Shown piece by piece: positions 18,402 to 26,218 of a stretch of DNA of 64,000 nucleotides. The translations under genes and the position numbers were made by a program. Each line of letters opens with the position of its first letter. The stretch's first letter is position 1. The DNA is taken from the NCBI RefSeq assembly GCF_018603905.1, contig NZ_JAHFZZ010000005.1:1-64000 (forward strand), given 5' to 3'. The notes beneath the pieces were generated by a model. It was not told the origin of the DNA and made no database searches. It was given only the letters and a program-made list of their open reading frames with translations. Source of the stretch: Nonomuraea sp. NEAU-A123. Lineage in GTDB: Bacteria; Actinomycetota; Actinomycetes; Streptosporangiales; Streptosporangiaceae.

Positions 18402-19372
18402 TCGATTTTCGCTATCACCTCGTCTCCATCGTCGCGATCTTCCTCGCGCTGGCGGTGGGCATCGTCATGGGCACCACGCTGCTCCAGTCGCCCGCCATCG
18501 AGCTGGCCAGGCGGACGAGCGACCAGATGACCAAGGACAACACCAGCCTCAGAGCCGAGATCGACTCGCTGCGCGGCAGGGAGGCGGGCAACGACTCCTT
18601 CGTCACCGCGCTCACCCCGCAACGCGTCGCGGGCGAGCTGACCGGCCAGCACGTCGTGCTGATCGAGTCACCGGGCTCCAGCACCACCTACCGCGAAGCC
18701 GAGCAGCAGGTCCTCGCCCAGGCGGGCGCCCTGATCACGGGACGGGTCGCCCTGACCGAGAAGTTCGTCGACGCCAAGCAGAGCGGCGTGGTCGACGGCC
18801 TGGCCAACAGCCTCAAACCGGACGACATGACCTTCCCCGCGGCGGCCACCGCCTACCAGAAGGCCGGCGCCGTGCTCGCCGCCGCCGTCATGACCACCGA
18901 CCCGGCCCAGGCCAGCACCGCGAACCCGGCCACCGGGGCCGTCCTCGGCGGCTTCGAGGAGGGCGGGTTCCTCAGCGTCGAGGGCGACCCGAGCAAGCGG
19001 GCCACGCTCGCCGTGATGTTCGCCCCGGAGAAACCCTTTGAGGGCGAGAACGCCGACGCCCAGGCCGACGCCCTCGTCTCGCTCGTGAGCGGCCTCGACG
19101 CCGGCGGCAAGGGCTCGGTGCTGACGGGCTCCGCCGCCACCGCCGCCGCCTCCGGAGGCGTGATCAACGCGCTGCGCGACGAAGGCGAGATCGCCAAGCG
19201 CGTCTCGACCGTCGACACGCCCGACATGCCCGCGGGCCGGATCGTGATCGTCGACGCGCTCCGCGAGCAGCTGAGCGGCCGCGCCGGCCACTACGGCATC
19301 GGCACGGGAGCCGCGTCCTTCCAGCCCGCGGTACCGACCGCGACCCCGTCCCCCACCCAGTCAGGGAGCTGA
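18398..19372 (+). CDS. steB: SteB/MctB-like membrane-anchored coiled-coil protein
   Basis: A 324-residue protein with a short cytoplasmic start (MIDFRYH), one transmembrane helix at ~8-27 (SIVAIFLALAVGIVMG), a coiled coil at ~33-62, and a mainly Ala/Gly/Asp-rich extracytoplasmic domain ending in Pro/Thr/Ser. The family is labelled as copper transporter MctB from mycobacterial work. In corynebacteria the same gene next to steA is SteB, an activator of septal peptidoglycan cleavage. The position directly after steA, overlapping by GTGA, favours the SteB role here. Which role holds cannot be decided from sequence. Confidence 0.85.
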   Translation: MIDFRYHLVSIVAIFLALAVGIVMGTTLLQSPAIELARRTSDQMTKDNTSLRAEIDSLRGREAGNDSFVTALTPQRVAGELTGQHVVLIESPGSSTTYREAEQQVLAQAGALITGRVALTEKFVDAKQSGVVDGLANSLKPDDMTFPAAATAYQKAGAVLAAAVMTTDPAQASTANPATGAVLGGFEEGGFLSVEGDPSKRATLAVMFAPEKPFEGENADAQADALVSLVSGLDAGGKGSVLTGSAATAAASGGVINALRDEGEIAKRVSTVDTPDMPAGRIVIVDALREQLSGRAGHYGIGTGAASFQPAVPTATPSPTQSGS

Positions 19373-19373
19373 C

Positions 19374-20237
19374 ATGGCTCGTGGCCTCCGCTACGCCCTC
19401 GTCGGCGCCGCGATCGGCGCCGTCGCCGCCCGTGCCGCCTACACCGCCTTCACCCGCCTGGCGCCGCGCGCCGGCGAGGAGAAGGAGCCGGGCCGCTGGA
19501 CCCGCACCAACCACCGCGGCGAGCCGATCACGCTGCTGGAGGGCCCCGCGTTCGTGGCCGGCTCCGGCGTGGCGGCCGCGCTGGCGCCGGGACTTCCTCC
19601 CCGGGTACGCCTGGCGGCGCTGCTGGCCGGGGTCGGCAGCGGAGCGCTCGGCGCCTACGACGACCTCTACGGCACGACCAAGTCCAAGGGCTTCAAGGGG
19701 CACCTGACCGCGCTCGGCCGCGGCGAGGTGACCAGCGGGGCGGTCAAGATCCTCGGCATCGGGGCCACCGGGCTGGGCGCGGCGGCGCTCGTCTCGCGGG
19801 GGCCGGTCGACACGCTGGTCAACGGGGCGACCATCGCGGGCACGGCCAACCTGGCCAACCTCTTCGACCTGCGGCCCGGCCGGGCGATCAAGGTGGGCCT
19901 GCTCACGGGCGGGCCGCTGCTGGCGGCGTCGCTCTTCCGCGACGCGCCGCTGACCGCCGCGCTGACCGCCGTGCCGCTGGGCGCGGCCGCCGCGCTGCTT
20001 CCCGACGACCTCGGAGAGCGGGCGATGCTCGGGGACGCCGGCGCCAACGCGCTGGGCGCGCTGCTCGGGCTGGCCGCGGTGACGAAACTGGGGCGGCGGG
20101 GGCGGTTCGTGCTGCTCGGTACGGTGGCGGCGCTGACGGCCGCGTCGGAGAAGGTCAGCTTTACCAAGGTCATCGCCGGCAATCCGGTGCTCAACCGGCT
20201 CGACATGCTCGGTCGCCGTCCCGTCGACCCCGTGTGA
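19374..20237 (+). CDS. MraY/WecA-like phosphoglycosyl transferase family membrane protein
   Basis: A 287-residue multi-spanning membrane protein resembling polyprenyl-phosphate sugar-1-phosphate transferases. It retains an Asp-Asp motif (LGAYDDLYGTTKSKGFKGHL), a segment like the NxxNLxDG loop (TANLANLFDLRPGRAIK) and a MLGDAGANALGALLG block like the family's GDxGS motif. Several positions differ from true MraY, so the donor sugar, or even activity, is uncertain. It begins 2 nt after the steB stop, so it is probably cotranscribed with steAB. The following flippase and glycosyltransferase suggest lipid-linked envelope glycan assembly (inference). Confidence 0.75.
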   Translation: MARGLRYALVGAAIGAVAARAAYTAFTRLAPRAGEEKEPGRWTRTNHRGEPITLLEGPAFVAGSGVAAALAPGLPPRVRLAALLAGVGSGALGAYDDLYGTTKSKGFKGHLTALGRGEVTSGAVKILGIGATGLGAAALVSRGPVDTLVNGATIAGTANLANLFDLRPGRAIKVGLLTGGPLLAASLFRDAPLTAALTAVPLGAAAALLPDDLGERAMLGDAGANALGALLGLAAVTKLGRRGRFVLLGTVAALTAASEKVSFTKVIAGNPVLNRLDMLGRRPVDPV

Positions 20238-20296
20238 GTTGATGGGACGCGCTGCGCGAATGTCGGTGCGGCCTGCCAGGATGTTCCCGTGATCGG

Positions 20297-21940
20297 GTGC
20301 GGGGCGGGGCGGGCGTGGTGAGGGAGCGGCTCCTCCGTGGCGTCGCCGGTGGTGCGCTGCTCATCGGGGCGATCACCGTGCTGGCGCGGGTCGCGGGGTT
20401 CGCCAAGCAGTACGCGTTCGCCCAGACCGTGGGCACCAACTGCCTGGCGACCGCCTACGGCACGGCCAACCAGATCCCCAACATCGTCTTCGAGGTCGTC
20501 GTCGGCGGCGCGCTCGCCGGGATGGTGGTCCCGGTGCTCGCGGGAGCCGGGCGCGAGTCGGGCGGCGGGGCGGCGCGGGAGCGGGTCGGGTGGATCAGTT
20601 CGGCGCTGCTGAGCTGGGTGGTCGTGGTGCTGGTGCCGCTCGGTGTGCTGACCGCGGTGCTCGCCGGGCCGATCGTCGGGCTGTTCTTCGGCGACGACGT
20701 GCCCGGCTGCGACGTGGGCGCGGTGACCGCGGTCGCCACCCGCATGCTGGTCGTCTTCGCCCCCCAGATCCCGTTGTACGGCGTCGCGGTCGTCCTGTAC
20801 GGCGTGCTCCAGGCTCACCACCGCTTCGCCGGGCCCGCGGTCGCCCCGCTGGTGTCCAGTGTCGTGGTCATCGTCGGCTACCTGCTGTTCGTGCCGCTCA
20901 GCGAGGGGATCATCGATCCCGCCCGGGTGCCGGGGCCCGCCGAGCTCGCGCTGTCCGTGGGGACCAGTCTCGGGGTGCTGGCCCTGGTGCTGACCGTGAT
21001 CGGCCCGGCCGCCGGGCTCGGGTTGCGGTGGCGGCCCACGCTGCGCTTCCCCGACGGCGTGGCCGTACAGGTGCGCAGGCTCGCGCTGGCCGGAGTCGCC
21101 GCGCTGCTCGCCCAGCAGGCCGCCATGGTCGTGGTGCTCGTGCTGTCCAACAAGCAGATCGGCAACGGGGCCATCGCGGTCTACAACTACGCCTGGGCGA
21201 TCTACCTGGTGCCGTACGCGGTGCTGGCCGTGCCCATTGCCACCAGCGCTTTTCCGCGGCTGTCCGCGCAGGCGGGGGACGGCGACGCGGAGGGGTTCGC
21301 GACGCTCGCGGCGCGGACCACGCGGGCGGTGGTGCTGGTGTCGGGGCTGGCCGCCGGGGTGCTCGCCGCGGTCGCCGAGCCGGGGGCGGTGGTGTTCCTC
21401 GGCTTCAAGAGCGAGGTGCCCGCGCAGGTGTTCGCGCACGCGATCGCGTTGTTCGCGCCTGGGCTGATCGGTTACGGGCTCATCGCGCATCTGAGCCGCG
21501 TCCTGTACGCGGCCGGGCGCGGGCGGGCCGCGGCGACGGGCACCGTGGCCGGGTGGGGTGTCGTCATGGTGGCGCAGACCGTGTTCGTGCTGGTGTTTCC
21601 CAGTGAATGGAAGATCGGGGGGATGGCGCTGGGCATGACCGTCGGGATGACGGTGGGGGGTGCGCTGCTGCTCGTCTCTGTGGTGCGGGCGCGGGGCCGG
21701 GTCGCGGTGGCCGGGCTGGGCCGGGCCGTGCTGGCGTCGGTTGCCGGGGGTGGTGCGGGTTACCTGGCCGGGGCGGCGGTCGTGGGGGTGCTGGGGGCGC
21801 GGGGCATCTGGCCCAATGTCGGGGCGACCGTGCTGGCGGCGCTCGTGGCGGTCGTCGCGGGTGGCGTGGTCGTGGCGTTGGTGGATCGGCCGACGGCTCG
21901 GGCGGTGGCCGGTTCGTTCAGACGTGGTTCTGGGAAGTGA
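20297..21940 (+). CDS. MurJ-like lipid II flippase (MOP superfamily)
   Basis: A ~547-residue integral membrane protein with about 14 hydrophobic helices. The N-terminus LLIGAITVLARVAGFAKQYA and the following ANQIPNIVFEVVVGGALAGM match the MurJ/MviN pattern of a first helix followed by the IPN(I/L) stretch. The predicted role is flipping a polyprenyl-linked saccharide across the membrane. The annotated GTG is uncertain; GTGs at 20315 and 20318, preceded by a G-rich stretch, would remove 6-7 residues. It lies between the MraY-like transferase and a glycosyltransferase. The genome's main murJ may be elsewhere, so I give no symbol. Confidence 0.82.
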   Translation: MRGGAGVVRERLLRGVAGGALLIGAITVLARVAGFAKQYAFAQTVGTNCLATAYGTANQIPNIVFEVVVGGALAGMVVPVLAGAGRESGGGAARERVGWISSALLSWVVVVLVPLGVLTAVLAGPIVGLFFGDDVPGCDVGAVTAVATRMLVVFAPQIPLYGVAVVLYGVLQAHHRFAGPAVAPLVSSVVVIVGYLLFVPLSEGIIDPARVPGPAELALSVGTSLGVLALVLTVIGPAAGLGLRWRPTLRFPDGVAVQVRRLALAGVAALLAQQAAMVVVLVLSNKQIGNGAIAVYNYAWAIYLVPYAVLAVPIATSAFPRLSAQAGDGDAEGFATLAARTTRAVVLVSGLAAGVLAAVAEPGAVVFLGFKSEVPAQVFAHAIALFAPGLIGYGLIAHLSRVLYAAGRGRAAATGTVAGWGVVMVAQTVFVLVFPSEWKIGGMALGMTVGMTVGGALLLVSVVRARGRVAVAGLGRAVLASVAGGGAGYLAGAAVVGVLGARGIWPNVGATVLAALVAVVAGGVVVALVDRPTARAVAGSFRRGSGK

Positions 21941-21949
21941 GGAGTGGCT

Positions 21950-23161
21950 GTGCGGGTGGCTTTCGTGCTGGGCACCACGTCCGGTGGTACGGGACGGCAT
22001 GTCCGGATGCTGGTCGAGGGGCTCGTGCGGCGTGGCCATCGCGTGGTGGTCCTGGGGCCCGGGAGTGTCGAGGAGCGGTTCTCCTTCGGCGGGGCCGGGG
22101 CCAGGTTCGTGGAGGTGCCGATGTCGGATCGGCCGCATCCGGTCAATGACCTGCGGGCCGTGCTCGCGATCAGGCGGATGACCAAGGACGCCGACGTGGT
22201 GCACGCCCATGGGCTCCGGGCCGGGGCCCTGGCCGGGCTGGGGCTGTGGGGCCGGGTGACGGGGCGAACGCGGATGGACGAGCGGTCCGGCGCAGCGGGA
22301 CGGGCGCCAGGGGATGAGCGGTCCGGTGCGACGGGGCGGGCGCCAGGGGATGAGCGGTCACGGGTGGGGGCGCTGGTGCCGTTCGGGGTGAAGAGGCGGG
22401 TGCCGCTGGTGGTGACGCTGCACAACGCGCTCACCGCCGGAGGGCTGATCGGGGCCGTCTATGGCGGGCTCGAACGGGTCGTGGCCAGGAGGGCGGACCA
22501 GGTGCTGGTCGTCTCGCCCGACCTGGGGGAGCGGATGAGGGCGCTGGGGGCGCGGGACGTGCGGCCGGCCGTGGTGCCCGCGCCCGTGCCACGGGCGGCC
22601 CGGCGGTCGCCGCAGGAGGTCAGGGCCGAGCTGGGGGCCGGGGGGCGGCCGATCGTGCTGGCCGTCGGCAGGCTGGCTCAGCAGAAGGGTTACGAGACCC
22701 TCCTCGACGCCGCTCGCGGGCCCTGGCCGGGTGAGACGCCGCTGTTCGCGGTGGCGGGGGAGGGGCCGTTGCTCGGGGAGCTGCGGCGCAGGATCGAGGC
22801 CGAGACGCTACCCGTGGTGCTGCTGGGCAACCGGGATGACGTGCCCGACCTGCTCGCCGCCGCGACCGTCGTGGTGTGGGCGAGCAGGTGGGAGGGCCAG
22901 CCGCTGAGCGTGAGCGAGGCGCTCATGGTCGGGCGGCCGGTCATCGCGACAGCCGTGGGCGGGATTCCCGATCTGGTCGCCGGGGCGGGGATTCTGGTGC
23001 CGTACGGGGATGCGGCGGCGTTGCGGGCCGCCGTACATGATGTGGTCGGAGATGGTGCCGAGGCGGCGCGGCTGGCCGCGGCGGCGGCGCGGCGGGGGGC
23101 CGAGTTGCCCGATGCCGAGGACGCGGTCGAAAGCGTGCTCAATGTTTACGCACGGCCATGA
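21950..23161 (+). CDS. Glycosyltransferase family 4 protein
   Basis: A 403-residue GT-B glycosyltransferase. The N-terminal domain starts RVAFVLGTTSGGTGRHVRML, a typical donor/acceptor glycine-rich loop. The C-terminal domain has VLAVGRLAQQKGYETLLDA, AGEGPL and the nucleotide-sugar site WEGQPLSVSEALMVGRPVIA with its E-x7-E spacing. An insertion at residues ~110-137 consists of a 12-residue repeat. The GTG at 21950 is preceded by GAGGA at 6 nt; GTG 21944 is an alternative. It starts 9 nt after the flippase stop, so it is in the same operon. Acceptor and sugar unknown. Confidence 0.88.
   Translation: MRVAFVLGTTSGGTGRHVRMLVEGLVRRGHRVVVLGPGSVEERFSFGGAGARFVEVPMSDRPHPVNDLRAVLAIRRMTKDADVVHAHGLRAGALAGLGLWGRVTGRTRMDERSGAAGRAPGDERSGATGRAPGDERSRVGALVPFGVKRRVPLVVTLHNALTAGGLIGAVYGGLERVVARRADQVLVVSPDLGERMRALGARDVRPAVVPAPVPRAARRSPQEVRAELGAGGRPIVLAVGRLAQQKGYETLLDAARGPWPGETPLFAVAGEGPLLGELRRRIEAETLPVVLLGNRDDVPDLLAAATVVVWASRWEGQPLSVSEALMVGRPVIATAVGGIPDLVAGAGILVPYGDAAALRAAVHDVVGDGAEAARLAAAAARRGAELPDAEDAVESVLNVYARP
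22277..22360 (+). repeat. In-frame 36-bp tandem repeat inside the glycosyltransferase gene
   Basis: Two complete units (22277-22312, 22313-22348) and a 12-bp partial unit encode DERSGAAGRAPG, DERSGATGRAPG and DERS. The repeat falls between the N-terminal domain and the rest of the GT-B fold, and keeps the frame. Confidence 0.9.
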
Positions 23162-23173
23162 TCGCATGAAGGA

Positions 23174-23210
23174 TTAGGCGAGACTTACGCGTTCTCATAT
23201 ACTGCGTGCG
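23174..23210 (+). promoter_or_regulatory. Probable promoter of the riboswitch-terC transcript
   Basis: A good -10 hexamer TATACT (23198-23203) is preceded by TTAGGC at 18 nt spacing, a weak -35. A start point near 23210 would begin the transcript at the base of the riboswitch. This is prediction from consensus only. Confidence 0.5.
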
Positions 23211-23212
23211 TT

Positions 23213-23347
23213 AGGGAGGGGAGTATCCCTTCGTGGCAGCCTCGTCATCACGGTGCAGCCCCGCTCCACGGGGCCCCCGGGGCTGCCGGTCCGCGATCTT
23301 GGCGGGCGGGAGAGACCTCCGGCAGTCGTATTTTGCATGCCGGAGGT
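23213..23347 (+). promoter_or_regulatory. yybP-ykoY (Mn2+) riboswitch with ribosome-site-sequestering platform
   Basis: The 5' UTR of terC carries the conserved yybP-ykoY pieces in order: GGGGAGTA (23218-23225), TCGTCA (23242-23247) and GAGAGACCT (23310-23318). GGAGG 23215-23219 can pair with CCTCC 23316-23320 to form the closing helix. GGCAGCC 23235-23241 pairs with GGCTGCC 23281-23287. Downstream, ACCTCCGGCA (23315-23324) is a perfect complement of TGCCGGAGGT (23338-23347), which contains the terC ribosome site. The two stems share the same CCTCC, so they exclude each other: aptamer closed frees the ribosome site, aptamer open hides it. This class activates TerC or exporter genes when Mn2+ is high. 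Confidence 0.82.
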
Positions 23348-23355
23348 AATAGAAC

Positions 23356-24336
23356 GTGATCGTACCCGTCTGGGCCTGGATCGCCGTCATCGGTGGCCTA
23401 CTGGTCGTCCTCGCCATCGACCTCTGGATCGTCGACCGGGGTGAAGCCCGCGAGTTCTCGATGCGGCAGGCCGGATACTGGGTCACGTTCTATGTCCTGC
23501 TCGCGGTGGTGTTCGGCGGTGTGCTGTGGGCCACGATCGGTGGTGCCAAAGCGGGGGAGTTCTTCGCCGGCTACATCACCGAATACAGCTTGAGCGTCGA
23601 CAACCTGTTCATCTTCTTCATCATCATGAGCAGGTTCGCGGTGCCCAGGGCGTACCAGCACAAGGTGCTGCTCGTCGGGATCCTGCTGGCGCTGGTCATG
23701 CGCGGCATCTTCATCGCGCTCGGCGCGGCCGCGCTGGAGCGGTTCAGCTGGTTGTTCTACGTTTTCGGTGCTTTCCTCGTCTACACCGCGATCAATTTGA
23801 TCCGGCAGCACCTCAAGGGCGAGGAAGATGAGTTCAGCGAGAACATCCTGCTCAGGTGGGTGCGCAAGGCGTTCCCCACCACCGAGGGGTACGTCGGGTC
23901 GAAGGTCACCGTCAAGATCGACGGGCGGCGGATGGTCACCCCGATGCTGATCGTGATGATCGCCATCGGCAGCACCGACCTGTTGTTCGCGCTCGACTCG
24001 ATTCCAGCCATCTTCGGGCTCACCAAGGACCCGTTCATCGTCTTCGCGGCCAACGCGTTCGCGCTGATGGGACTACGTCAGCTCTACTTCCTGCTGGGTG
24101 GCCTGCTTCAGCGGCTGGTCTACATCAGCTATGGACTTGCGTTCATACTGGGCTTCATCGGGGTTAAGCTGATATTGGAGGCACTGCACGCCAGCGAGGT
24201 CTCCTGGGCGCCCGAAATCCCCATCTGGGTGTCGCTCTCGGTCATCGGCGCCACCATGGTCATCACTACCGCGGCCAGCCTGATCAAGGCCCGTGTCGAT
24301 GCGCGCAAGGGCGAGGAAACCAGCAGGGCTAGCTAA
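23356..24336 (+). CDS. terC: TerC family membrane protein, probable Mn2+ exporter
   Basis: A 326-residue integral membrane protein of the TerC/Alx family with about nine hydrophobic helices. It has the acidic in-membrane motifs expected of the family: AIDLWIVDRG in the first helix, EYSLSVDNLFIFFIIMSRFA, and GSTDLLFALDSIPAIFGLT. TerC/Alx proteins export manganese and support metalation of secreted proteins. The GTG at 23356 has a strong GGAGGT 8 nt upstream. The upstream riboswitch fits this role. A loop of about 50 residues (HLKGEEDEFSENILLRWVRK) is cytoplasmic. Confidence 0.92.
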   Translation: MIVPVWAWIAVIGGLLVVLAIDLWIVDRGEAREFSMRQAGYWVTFYVLLAVVFGGVLWATIGGAKAGEFFAGYITEYSLSVDNLFIFFIIMSRFAVPRAYQHKVLLVGILLALVMRGIFIALGAAALERFSWLFYVFGAFLVYTAINLIRQHLKGEEDEFSENILLRWVRKAFPTTEGYVGSKVTVKIDGRRMVTPMLIVMIAIGSTDLLFALDSIPAIFGLTKDPFIVFAANAFALMGLRQLYFLLGGLLQRLVYISYGLAFILGFIGVKLILEALHASEVSWAPEIPIWVSLSVIGATMVITTAASLIKARVDARKGEETSRAS

Positions 24337-24347
24337 ATGGCTTTCGA

Positions 24348-24413
24348 GGCGCTTTGCTTGAGAAGTTGCGCCGTGTAATAGTTGCTGACTCTGTAACATC
24401 ACGGCAAAGCGCC
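24348..24413. promoter_or_regulatory. Perfect 10-bp inverted repeat upstream of psd
   Basis: GGCGCTTTGC (24348-24357) and GCAAAGCGCC (24404-24413) are exact complements separated by 46 nt, in the gap between terC and psd. It could be a terminator-like fold of the terC transcript or paired protein-binding sites around the psd promoter; I cannot tell which. Confidence 0.4.
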
Positions 24414-24440
24414 CAGTCCAGTCACCATCGAAGGTTGTAC

Positions 24441-25082
24441 GTGTCAGACGATTCTGCCAAGACGGGCCGCGTGCGGCTCGCGCGCGGGGTGTCCCCGTGG
24501 CTCTTCCCAACGGTGGCCGCCGCGGTCACTTCCGCGCTGCTGACGCGCCGGGACCGTCGATGGGCGTTGGCGGCCGTGCCGCTGGGCGCCCTCACCGGTG
24601 CCATGCTCTGGTTCTTCCGCGACCCCGACCGCACACCAGGTGACGGGCGGATCCTGTCACCGGCCGACGGCGTCGTACAGAGCATCGACCCGCGGGCCGA
24701 CGGACGCACCCGCGTCGCGATCTTCATGAACCCGCTGAACGTCCATGTCAACAGAGCCCCCCTTGCGGGAAATGTCACCTCCGTGCAGCATGTGGCGGGT
24801 GGGTTCCTGCCGGCTTTCAACAAGGACAGCGACCAGAACGAACGCGTGGTGTGGCATTTCGAGACGGCGCTCGGCGACGTCGAGATGGTGCAGATCGCGG
24901 GCGCCGTGGCGCGCCGGATCGTGCCATACCTGAGCGCCGGGGCCAAGGTCTCGCAGACCGAGCGGATCGGGCTCATCAGGTTCGGTTCGCGGGTCGACAT
25001 CTACCTTCCCGAAGGGATCTCTCCCGCGGTTTCCGTGGGCGAGAAGACGGTTGCGGGGGTGACCAGAATTGACCGCGGCTGA
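24441..25082 (+). CDS. psd: Phosphatidylserine decarboxylase proenzyme (short form)
   Basis: A 213-residue pyruvoyl enzyme converting phosphatidylserine to phosphatidylethanolamine. One or two N-terminal hydrophobic helices (PWLFPTVAAAVTSALL and AAVPLGALTGAMLWFF) precede the catalytic core, which has LSPADGVV and the FMNPLNVHVNRAP block. The self-cleavage site is the FGS motif of LIRFGSRVDIYLP, with Ser at about residue 183 becoming the pyruvoyl group. This is the short archaeal/actinobacterial type. The GTG at 24441 has AAGG ~6 nt upstream. Its end overlaps pssA by 14 nt. Confidence 0.93.
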   Translation: MSDDSAKTGRVRLARGVSPWLFPTVAAAVTSALLTRRDRRWALAAVPLGALTGAMLWFFRDPDRTPGDGRILSPADGVVQSIDPRADGRTRVAIFMNPLNVHVNRAPLAGNVTSVQHVAGGFLPAFNKDSDQNERVVWHFETALGDVEMVQIAGAVARRIVPYLSAGAKVSQTERIGLIRFGSRVDIYLPEGISPAVSVGEKTVAGVTRIDRG

Positions 25083-25890
25083 TGCCGGTAGCTGGCAGGC
25101 GGAAGACGAAGAACCTCGAGGACCCGTCGGCAAGGCGTTCCGCCTGTCCGCGGCTGACTCGCTCTCGCTGGGCAACGCCATCTGCGGGTTCCTCGCGGTG
25201 TGCGTCCTGGCCTCATCGGCCATCCAGTCGCTCAAGGCCGGCGGCGACTTCACACCCGCGCCCAGCTACTTCGCGACCGCCGTGGTGCTGCTGCTCATCG
25301 GTGCCACCTGTGACCTGTTCGACGGCCTGGTCGCGCGGCGCTTCCGCGCCTCCGCCATGGGCGCCGAGCTCGACAACCTCGCCGACGTGATCAGCTTCGG
25401 TTTCGCGCCCGCGTTCATGGTCGTGATCTGGGGTGGTTTCACGGACAAGGTGCCGTTCGCCGCGGTGGTGGCCGCCGCCGCGGCGGTGCTGGTCGCCGGT
25501 GTCGTACGGCTGGCGCGGTTCGCCTGCGTCAAGACCAAGAGCGGCGACTTCATGGGCCTGCCCATTCCCATGGGCGCCATGACCGTCATCTCGATCGTCA
25601 TGCTGTTCCAGCCGAGCGTCTACTCGTTGCTCGCGGTGCTCGGCGTGGCCTGGCTGATGGTGAGCCGGATCGAGTACCCCAAGCCCAAGGGGCAGCTCGC
25701 CGCGGTGGTGCTCGGATGGATCATGATCAATGTGGCCTTCCTGACCTTCTGGGTGGCCTGGCCCGAGGGTGGCGACCTGCCCATCAAGATCGGCGCCACA
25801 ATGCAGATCGCGCTCGTGGCGGCGATCCCCCTGCGGGTGCTGTTCTACAAGCGTGAGCAGCGCAAGGAAGCCGAGCGCATCGGCAGCTGA
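25069..25890 (+). CDS. pssA: CDP-diacylglycerol--serine O-phosphatidyltransferase
   Basis: A 273-residue membrane enzyme making phosphatidylserine from CDP-diacylglycerol and serine, the substrate of the preceding gene. The CDP-alcohol phosphatidyltransferase motif D-x2-DG-x2-AR-x8-G-x3-D-x3-D is complete: it starts at Asp82 in DLFDGLVAR and ends at Asp106 in LDNLAD. About seven hydrophobic helices follow. The TTG start at 25069 is the only upstream start that keeps the first helix; it overlaps psd, which indicates translational coupling. Confidence 0.92.
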   Translation: MTAADAGSWQAEDEEPRGPVGKAFRLSAADSLSLGNAICGFLAVCVLASSAIQSLKAGGDFTPAPSYFATAVVLLLIGATCDLFDGLVARRFRASAMGAELDNLADVISFGFAPAFMVVIWGGFTDKVPFAAVVAAAAAVLVAGVVRLARFACVKTKSGDFMGLPIPMGAMTVISIVMLFQPSVYSLLAVLGVAWLMVSRIEYPKPKGQLAAVVLGWIMINVAFLTFWVAWPEGGDLPIKIGATMQIALVAAIPLRVLFYKREQRKEAERIGS

Positions 25891-25927
25891 GCGGATACGT
25901 CCGCCGTCATCGGATGGTGATGGAGCC

Positions 25928-26200
25928 ATGTCGGCCACGCCACGCGAGCACACGCGAACGTACTTCCTCGCGAAGCTGGCCAGGGAGCTGGAGCTGCACG
26001 GGCTGACCACCACGCTGCGTGCCTACCCGCCCACGCTGCGGGTCAGCGACCCCGACACCGCGATGCTGGCCGAGACCGTCGACTGCGTGCCGCTGCCGGA
26101 AGGGTGGTTCTATCGCTGGTCGTGGGGCGAGGTCGTGGGCTTGGCCGACGACCCCGCTCTGGCGGCCCAGCGGATCGCCAGGGTCCTGGCGAACCGCTGA
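25928..26200 (+). CDS. Small hypothetical protein
   Basis: A 90-residue protein beginning MSATPREHTRTYFLAKLARE and containing WFYRWSWGEVVGLADDP. It has no transmembrane helix or known motif. Composition and codon pattern are like neighbouring genes, and the ATG at 25928 follows a GGTGATGGAG stretch. It is convergent with the MBL gene, with 18 bp between stops. I do not recognise a family. Confidence 0.65.
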   Translation: MSATPREHTRTYFLAKLARELELHGLTTTLRAYPPTLRVSDPDTAMLAETVDCVPLPEGWFYRWSWGEVVGLADDPALAAQRIARVLANR

Positions 26201-26218
26201 CCGCGGGCAGCTCGGCTG

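Noticed and set aside
19667..22210. 847-codon minus-strand frame over the flippase region
   Set aside because: It is His/Arg/Gln/Pro-rich and antisense to clear membrane-protein and glycosyltransferase genes.
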